Assembly: GCA_949318235.1 (NCBI GenBank)
Contig: OX439134.1
Location: 19,330,170 to 19,394,169, forward strand
Reading direction: 5' to 3'
DNA length: 64,000 bases
Source of the DNA: Ecdyonurus torrentis
Taxonomy: Eukaryota > Arthropoda > Insecta > Ephemeroptera > Heptageniidae
In this document: piece after piece, positions 57,164 to 64,000 of the stretch
How positions within the stretch are numbered: the stretch's first letter is position 1
Layout of the letters: each line of letters begins with the position of its first letter
Translations under genes and position numbers: made by a program
The notes under the pieces: generated by a model
The model's database searches: none
Seen by the model: the letters and a program-made list of their open reading frames with translations, nothing else
What the model was told of the DNA's origin: nothing

Positions 57164-59830
57164 TTACAAGTTCATTTTAGTGTACTCACTGAATTTTTCA
57201 CACAAAGAATTGAACATTTTAGCTGTCATTTTAAATGAATTCTTTTTAATAGTAGGTGGTGTAATTATTGATAATATTTGAGTTAATGGAATAGACATAA
57301 TACACTGATTGTTTGTCCACTCAAATATTTGCACACTTCTTTTCATTATACACACATCATAATCTAAATGTTCATCATTTTTCTGCAATATTTGACCTAC
57401 TGTCCAATCACCATCAAATATTAGTGCAACGAATGTGTCTTGTATGAGATTCTTTTCATTGATATTATTATTAGTATTGCTAGCAAGTCGATTGCGAGAT
57501 AATGAAAGACGTGTGAATGTATTGTCTTCTGATAAACGATACATTCTGATTATATCATCATCTTCTGGGACAAATCTATGATGACTGCGTGTCCCAGGCA
57601 ATGTTTTTGCAGATGAAAAAATTTCTTCCATTTTTTTTCCATAATCTTGATTTTCTTTTGCTGATACATAAATATAATTAATTTTAGATTCATTTTTTTC
57701 TGATCTTGCATTTAAATATTTGTACATATCATAAGCATTTAAAATATTATCTTGACTTCCTGGTTTTGCTTTCATGCTACCTTCATACGCTGTCCTCTTT
57801 GCCGCCCCTCCAATTGCATCGCAGGTGCTTTTACCATGGGATGTAGCAAATGTATTATATTCTGCTGGGACACCATATAATTTTTCATGCAGCGCAATAA
57901 TTTTGAGATTCTTACAGTTTTTATAGTGACTACCAGCACCATCACTCCAATACAATATTTTTAGAATTTGAGAATTATTTGATAAATAGTGTGGTATCAC
58001 TTTTGATGAATAAGAATTAACTGTAACTGCATCATGTAACAAGTCATCACTAATTACGCAATAATATGTCTTTTTTAATTCATTACTGTCTTTATCAATG
58101 TGATAAATTACATAAATGTGCAATGAAGCTTGTTTATTTTGCCAGTAAACTCCCTGGATTGAATTTTGAATTTTTACTGCGTAGTTTTCAGCAAAATCTT
58201 GGACGACAATAGCAGTATTAGGGTCTAATTTTGCTTTCATTTCAGCAAAATATTTAGATTGAGATTTTGCAGTCAAGTGATGAGTGGTTGCATCGTTACA
58301 AGTACTTGCTAATGTGTCTATAAATTCTTGTACTGAGCATATTATTGTTTCTAATTTAGGGTAATTATCAGTTGTCCAACAATTGTATTTAATTTTGTCA
58401 TCAGGATCAGTATTCTTTGACTCAAATAATTCGTTCAAGAATTTAATTAAGTTATAAATCCCGGGACAAAGTTCACATCTAAATATCATACATTCTTTTG
58501 CGTTTACAGAGCAAACAATTTTATCCATAAGCTCTTTATAATCTAATCCAACTTTTAAGGCCATCAGTTTCAAATTCTGATGAATTTGACACACGCACAC
58601 ATTGTGAACATTTTTTGCATTTACAGTAAACACCCATTTAGGGCGTAATGTAGTGAATTTTGTAAAACTTATTTTGTGACCTGTACGTTTTAAAAATTCA
58701 GAATGCAATTCACGTAGATTATAATACAGTATTCTCTTAGCCATTTTCACCTTTTTGCCATCAATTTTTACTGACACTGTATCACTAATACCAGGTCGAA
58801 TACTGCAATTTTCCTCACTCTGGTAGAAATCAATGACTTCTTTAACTATATTAGGACTTAACGAGCGTCCTTGAAATTGTGAAGGATTGGCTAAGATACC
58901 CTCAGTAAGTTTTAATACACGTGCTCTTCGTACTAAATTTCTACTAACATTGAAATATTTGGCTGTTTTATTTAATGCCCAGGAGTTTGGTGCTAAAGTT
59001 AAATATTTTATTTTTTCTTGTGATGTAGATTCCAGACATTTGTTTTTTATATCATTTAACATATTCTTATAATCTGAAATTAATTGAATATCTTTATTTT
59101 GATTGTCTGATTCCGATGTTAATTCATCAACAGGAACACTCGCAACTGCACACATATCGCGAGCAATATCACTGCTGGCTTGACGTAATTTTTGTTTTAG
59201 ATATTTGACCTTCTTTGCTCCTTTTTGACCACCTAATTTTAATGGAGTATTCTTCAACATTTTAAGTTTTTTATTAATTCTACCCGCAGCTACTAGTTTA
59301 ACTTTTTTCTGAGCTAGTTTTTCATATCTTACAAAGCTCGACTGGTTAGGATTAAAAGTTGCATCTCGCGAGTTTGCAATAAAATAGCCAGAAGGAGAAT
59401 TAATAACATTGATTTGTTTATCAAAAGACTCAACGCTTGCATTCAACTTTTTCATGCAATTAATGCAAAGTTTATCTCCATTAAGAATTTTAATATTTAA
59501 TTTTTCATTTGCATTTGTTGACATTTCCTCACTTACAATTCGCAAATTTAGACTTACTTTTTTCTTGTGAATTTTAAATGGATCAAAACACATGGTTTGT
59601 AAATTTTCATAATATTTAACATAAATATTAAAATGATAGTGACATACAGTTAAATTCAAATCACTAGTGTCAATTTTGTCTTTGCAATTCGAGCGATTAT
59701 ATAACAATTCTTTTTCTACAAGGTCTAAATTACGAACTAACTGAAGTCCATGAGTTCTCGTATACCTACTTTTATGGCATTCAAGCCCAATCACTTTTCC
59801 AATTGAACAATCCTCAAAATTAAAAGACAT
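57164..59830 (-). CDS. DDE-like transposase, 888 residues
   Basis: Single uninterrupted frame from ATG at 59830. The N-terminal part has scattered Cys/His including LCINCMKKL (C122, C125). A helix-turn-helix-like segment NKTAKYFNVSRNLVRRARVL lies at 287-306. A Cys/His cluster follows: HNVCVCQIH (409-417) and C440, C447, C452, C455. The C-terminal half has an RNase-H-like catalytic pattern: VVQDFAENY (D545), YWSDGAGSHYKN (D630) and ATSHGKSTCDAIGGAAKR (662-679). From memory this signature (DFAENY, SDG..S..KN, SHGK..CD.IGG..KR) recurs in uncharacterised arthropod and cnidarian proteins, but I cannot assign a named superfamily. A third acidic ligand is not certain; D671 or a later Glu is possible. 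Its place between long TIRs makes transposition the likely role. Confidence 0.88.
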   Translation of the reverse strand: MSFNFEDCSIGKVIGLECHKSRYTRTHGLQLVRNLDLVEKELLYNRSNCKDKIDTSDLNLTVCHYHFNIYVKYYENLQTMCFDPFKIHKKKVSLNLRIVSEEMSTNANEKLNIKILNGDKLCINCMKKLNASVESFDKQINVINSPSGYFIANSRDATFNPNQSSFVRYEKLAQKKVKLVAAGRINKKLKMLKNTPLKLGGQKGAKKVKYLKQKLRQASSDIARDMCAVASVPVDELTSESDNQNKDIQLISDYKNMLNDIKNKCLESTSQEKIKYLTLAPNSWALNKTAKYFNVSRNLVRRARVLKLTEGILANPSQFQGRSLSPNIVKEVIDFYQSEENCSIRPGISDTVSVKIDGKKVKMAKRILYYNLRELHSEFLKRTGHKISFTKFTTLRPKWVFTVNAKNVHNVCVCQIHQNLKLMALKVGLDYKELMDKIVCSVNAKECMIFRCELCPGIYNLIKFLNELFESKNTDPDDKIKYNCWTTDNYPKLETIICSVQEFIDTLASTCNDATTHHLTAKSQSKYFAEMKAKLDPNTAIVVQDFAENYAVKIQNSIQGVYWQNKQASLHIYVIYHIDKDSNELKKTYYCVISDDLLHDAVTVNSYSSKVIPHYLSNNSQILKILYWSDGAGSHYKNCKNLKIIALHEKLYGVPAEYNTFATSHGKSTCDAIGGAAKRTAYEGSMKAKPGSQDNILNAYDMYKYLNARSEKNESKINYIYVSAKENQDYGKKMEEIFSSAKTLPGTRSHHRFVPEDDDIIRMYRLSEDNTFTRLSLSRNRLASNTNNNINEKNLIQDTFVALIFDGDWTVGQILQKNDEHLDYDVCIMKRSVQIFEWTNNQCIMSIPLTQILSIITPPTIKKNSFKMTAKMFNSLCEKFSEYTKMNL

Positions 59831-60240
59831 TTTTTATATATAGATTGAGAACACTTCAAAGAAAAAAATATCAAACAAAATCACAGTAAAAATAACAACA
59901 CATCCACTCCGTGCCAAACACTGATCTCTACTGAAAATTTACTTAAGAAAAAAATCTAGCCTATCTTATGTAAGTAGGATTCTCATAAGTTTTTATATAA
60001 GTAATAAAATTTAATATTTGAGTCATGTATCACTGAATCCAACTTTTAGTTATCCTACTATATAGAGTTGTCACATGTGCAAAACAGATGCTGGCGCATG
60101 CCACAAAATATAGTAAACATTAACACTGACTACTTTTATCATAGGTCAGCATCACAATAAAATATTATTGTATTAAAATTTTGAAGTACAAAAATAGATT
60201 TTGATTTTTAAATCATTAAATCATCGTTAATTTTAATCAA
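59831..60240. other. Transposon interior between gene and right TIR
   Basis: About 410 bases of AT-rich sequence with no other reading frame. It would be the 5' untranslated leader. TATATATA lies only about 10 bases before the ATG, too close to act as its TATA box. Confidence 0.5.
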
Positions 60241-61323
60241 TTTGCAACGTGTATATTGTGACTTGCATCAGATTGCATCTAGAGGAATAATAGGTAAGTG
60301 TAGATTGCATGCTTATTTTTAATTGCTATATAATTATAAAAGTTAAAATAGAATTTGTACTCGTAATATAAAAGAAAAAAACAGGTCAGTTTGTATTCTT
60401 TATATAATATAATGTATATTATATAAACCTATAGTATATCACTTTAAAAAGGCTTTATTTGTCATATATGACCAATTTTATATAACAATTTAAACATTAA
60501 AATAAATATTGTATCACGAGAAGCCAAATATATTTATCATATTAGTGATTAAAATAATTATATCAAAGTTATAACAAGATGCGCGTGTTAATTTACTCAG
60601 CGCAAGAGCCTGTACGCCGAGCGCAATGCGCGCGTGGAGTGAGTTACAAAAAAAATCATTAAAAATATTTGCAGTGCAATACACAGGTTTTTTATTTTTT
60701 TATTTAAATAATCAAAGTATAAGCTTTCTAAACGTATATTGTTATATTTAAAAATTCATCGGTAACACGGAGTTTTTGAAGGTCGAAAATGGCACTTTTC
60801 GGAAAAAGGCATTTGTTTTGACCAGTACTGTACTATCAAATTTGAACTTATTTTTGTTTTCTTGTCAGAAGATGAAGATAAGACGTTTATCTAACAGCTA
60901 AAATTGCAAAATGCCATGAAAAATTTTTTTTACTATTTTTTAAGAGGTATGCAAATGTGCAAATTTTAGCAAAAATTGCATATTTTCAAAAATTCCTAAA
61001 AAATACTTTAACAAGTTCTAAAAAAATTTTAGGCACAGTTATATTTAATTGACTTAATGCTGAACACAATAAAAAATAAATTATGAAATTTTGTTTCATA
61101 CAACAGAAAATACGGGGCGTCAAAGTTGGCTCCTCGCGCTCCTTTTTAAAATGGTCCGCCATCTTTAAATTGCCGTATCTCAGGCAATAATAAAAATAAA
61201 TTTAAAAAAATTCAGCATGTGCTTTGTCTTATTAGTGTGTACTTGTCACATTTTTTTTCAGATTTTTCTGAGAACATTTTTTGTTTGCAGTGCCGTAGTT
61301 GTCCCGTGGCCGTGAAACCCCTC
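60241..61323 (-). repeat. Right TIR of the transposase-bearing element
   Basis: Inverted complement of 55908-56990. It would hold the promoter of the transposase gene, which starts about 410 bases inside it. Confidence 0.9.
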
Positions 61324-61338
61324 ATATAAGTCAATTTC

Positions 61339-61470
61339 TATAGTGTGTGTGTGCGCATGACGTCATAATGAATGCGCTTCGATGCCATAATTGAGCAATG
61401 AATAATAATAATATTGATTATGAATAATACTCGGGCAAACGTGGGTTTTCGCTATTTTCCTTGGAAATTT

Positions 61471-61501
<31 letters not shown>

Positions 61502-61668
61502 GTCATTAATATTTTTCTTGCATACTTAAAAACCGAATTCAACTTCCTAATAGCATCAATTCTCATGCAAAGTATTTTTAAAATGGCAAAAATTGCTATT
61601 TTCCCATACCGGCTCATGTTAGTACTCACTTATGACGTCGAGTTTAACATTAATGAAAGCACCCTATA
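61339..61668. mobile_element. Family C MITE, copy 3
   Basis: Starts TATAGTGTGTGTGTGCGCAT and ends AAGCACCCTATA. Carries TGACGTCA at 61358-61365 and an expanded T run at about 61471-61501. It lies only 15 bp beyond the transposon end. Confidence 0.83.
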
Positions 61669-62240
61669 AAGTATGAATTTAAAATTTTAGTTTTATAGAA
61701 GATTTTAAATCCCAGGTAGTCATTTACAAAATCTGATATTTTATAGAAATGTAAAGCGAAATTTTTTTAATCTGGATAAGATGTTGTAGGTAAATTAATA
61801 TGTGGTCGTTCTGAAGCTTAAGATCACTTTCAATATACAGACCACATGGAGCGAACTTTTGCTCTTCACAAATACTCGGGAATATGCAGCAGTAGTTCAA
61901 TGTGGAAGAGATAAGTGTTGATAAGAATATTACTTGAGGACTATATTTATATAGAAATTTAACAATTTCAACAAAGGTAACTTTTAATTAATTATATTTA
62001 TATTTAAAGAGGTAGTCAACAATGGCTTTTTTAATAGTGATCATCGTGTTATTAAAGCTAACACGAGAAAGATAAAGTAAGGAATTAAGTCCTTAAAAAA
62101 TACCAAATACTCTGACTCCGTTAGATTTTTTTCTTTTTTCCAATTCTGCGAGGCTACGACTGCCATTTAACTGCATGTTATTTGAGTGAGTTTTCTAATA
62201 TTTTTGGTGAGAGTAGTTGATATTTTCTAGGTATCTGACG
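61669..62240. other. Gene-free sequence
   Basis: Nothing recognised. TGACGTCA at 62236-62243 marks the start of the next repeat. Confidence 0.4.
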
Positions 62241-62249
62241 TCAGCATGT

Positions 62250-62440
62250 AATTAATGCTACATTGAATAATTCCTATATTGTAGAGCACAAAATGTTGCT
62301 ATTTTGTAGTAATATTAGTAAGTATGTTGAACATCTTAACTATTATGTTATGTAGTATTATCGCTATAGAATTATACTATAATTTATGTTGTTATGTATA
62401 AATGTTGCTGTATTGAGCTAGCATAATTATTTAAGTATTT
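62250..62440 (-). mobile_element. Family F element, inverted copy
   Basis: Complement order of 27037-27260: 'attgtagagcacaaaatgtt', ATTATGTTATGTAGTATTAT and 'gctgtattgagctagcataa'. Confidence 0.65.
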
Positions 62441-62497
62441 AGACCATGCACTACAAATTTTGATAAATTTTTTTAAATAATAAACTCATGCAACTCC

Positions 62498-62529
62498 TTT
62501 TCTTTTTTCTTTTTTTTTTTTTTTTTTTT

Positions 62530-62562
<33 letters not shown>

Positions 62563-62564
62563 TT
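62498..62564. repeat. Poly-T tract
   Basis: Long T tract with a few C interruptions. Confidence 0.9.
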
Positions 62565-63372
62565 GCATACTTTTCTATAAATAATTCAGAAATGTAACCA
62601 TAAAAAAATAATAATAACGGGAGGAACTTTTCCAAATACTCATTGGAAAATAATGTTTAATTGAAATTGTTAATAATAATTACAAAAGGCAAATTAGTTA
62701 GCATAATAATTTTTCTACAAAAATATTAAGATTGAAAATTGTATTTTCTACATAATATTCTCCCTTGGTTTTCATTATTATTATTAATCAATTTCATTTC
62801 TATAATTATTTAATAAAATGAAAACAAAATAATAAACAAAGATAACGATGAATTATACACAAATATGAATTTCAAAATAAAACTTATATTTAGATAACCT
62901 AATAAATATGAAATAAATCTATGTTGAATGTTCCAAACTAAAAGTGTCAACATAATCCAAAGTCAAAGTAAATTTGAAACTTCAGTCATGCATGAAGCTT
63001 ACTTTGACAAAAATAGGGATGAGGTACATGTAATTGGAGTTAGTATCACAGGGGTACGACTGATATTATAGTAACGTCAAGTTAAATCAAACACATGTCG
63101 CGACACAACTTCTATATTTACATAAGGAACAGGTGTACAGACTCTAATCTAATTTCTACTAAAGTTAAATATACTAAATTTTTAATTAATTAACGTCATA
63201 TCAAACACGAGCAAAATATCATCATGTCACTTTTCGTTTAAGTGGAAATTAATAGCAATTTCTAAGTTATCTGAGTTTTTAGTTTTTGTCCGACTTTTTG
63301 CCTATCTTACAGGGGCTACCGTTAGATTTATACGTTGTTTTATACTTATTTTTGTAATTATTTATTTATTTC
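62565..63372. other. Gene-free AT-rich sequence
   Basis: No gene or repeat family recognised. Confidence 0.4.
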
Positions 63373-63538
63373 TTCATTCATTCATTCATTCATTCATTCA
63401 TTCATTCATTCATTCATTCATTCATTCATTCATTCATTCATTCATTCATTCATTCATTCATTCATTCATTCATTCATTCATTCATTCATTCATTCATTCA
63501 TTCATTCATTCATTCATTCATTCATTCATTCATTCATT
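63373..63538. repeat. (CATT)n microsatellite
   Basis: About 41 perfect tetranucleotide units. Because the period is not a multiple of three, the frame across it reads a four-residue Ile-His-Ser-Phe repeat. It is not a gene. Confidence 0.98.
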
Positions 63539-63809
63539 TTATTTATTAGACACAGGTAGTTTAGAGTATTATTATACTTTCCAATCATGTTCTTTTTACA
63601 TTCGTTAAACGTAAACTTTTGTTACTTTGAGTATATTGTAATTTTTGATAAACATTTTATCCATAATACAAGTTAATTAAATAAAAATTATTATTATTCT
63701 CAGTCCTCAGTTGATGAGAAATACATTATTACTATAGAAAATATCTAGTTACTGTTATGTCAAGTAAGGAAGGTCACACACACTTGATTTCGTTTGCATG
63801 TTCAATCAT

Positions 63810-63810
<1 letters not shown>

Positions 63811-63897
<87 letters not shown>
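63811..63897. repeat. (GA)n microsatellite
   Basis: A GA run of about 85 bases near the window end. The Arg-Glu frame across it is a by-product. Confidence 0.97.
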
Positions 63898-63898
<1 letters not shown>

Positions 63899-64000
63899 AG
63901 TGCCGCAGGGAACCAAGGCTACTAAAGAACAAAGAGGTACGCACGTTGTAGTGTCACGAACGTATCTTTCATTAGGCTATATTTGCATATTATACCTTTG

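Larger units (their letters stand above)
55908..61323 (-). mobile_element. DNA transposon with 1.1-kb terminal inverted repeats
   Basis: About 5.4 kb. Left TIR 55908 to about 56990, right TIR about 60241 to 61323. They begin GAGGGGTTTCACGGCCACGG and stay near-identical for about 1 kb, with more differences at the inner end. Outside the GAGG, both sides read TATAT/ATATA, so the target duplication (TA, or about 4 bp) cannot be fixed. Between the TIRs is one transposase gene. The intact reading frame and similar TIRs suggest a fairly recent, possibly autonomous copy. Confidence 0.88.

Overview
The window is strongly AT-rich eukaryotic DNA, almost certainly from an invertebrate animal. It has long dinucleotide microsatellites, many miniature inverted-repeat elements (MITEs), LINE/SINE-like tails ending in (ATT)n, and only a few substantial open reading frames. 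Repeats built around minisatellite cores and an intronless BIR-RING (inhibitor-of-apoptosis type) gene would fit a mollusc or an arthropod, but nothing seen fixes the phylum. No ordinary host gene with exons could be supported, and no RNA gene was recognised.

Layout. Bases 1-32,000 are gene-free repeat land: microsatellites, six or more families of short non-autonomous DNA elements (often nested), two copies in opposite orientation of a minisatellite-bearing element, and LINE/SINE tails. Bases 32,009-48,257 form one giant foldback element. It has two near-identical inverted arms of about 8 kb around a GC-rich spacer of about 0.3 kb, ends 5'-AG...CT-3', and lies between 6-bp direct repeats TACATG. 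Each arm carries one intact intronless BIR-RING gene, arrays of a 128-bp palindrome-containing repeat, and a nested 1.4-kb TTAA-flanked element. An unoccupied copy of the target sequence lies 94 bp further on, so the boundaries are well supported. Bases 48,264-55,900 are again MITE-rich. Bases 55,908-61,323 are a second DNA transposon, with terminal inverted repeats of about 1.1 kb and an 888-residue DDE-like transposase. The last 2.7 kb contains another MITE, (CATT)n and (GA)n.

How the parts fit. The giant foldback is the most interesting object. Its TSD length, termini and total size resemble Polinton/Maverick elements, but no polymerase, integrase, ATPase or capsid gene is visible, so it would have to be mobilised in trans. 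Its only convincing cargo is the pair of apoptosis-inhibitor-like genes, each with a plausible TATA box, initiator and poly(A) signal. A second window-wide signal is the excess of the CRE/ATF octamer TGACGTCA (17 copies found by eye), carried by several unrelated short-element families but absent from the giant foldback.
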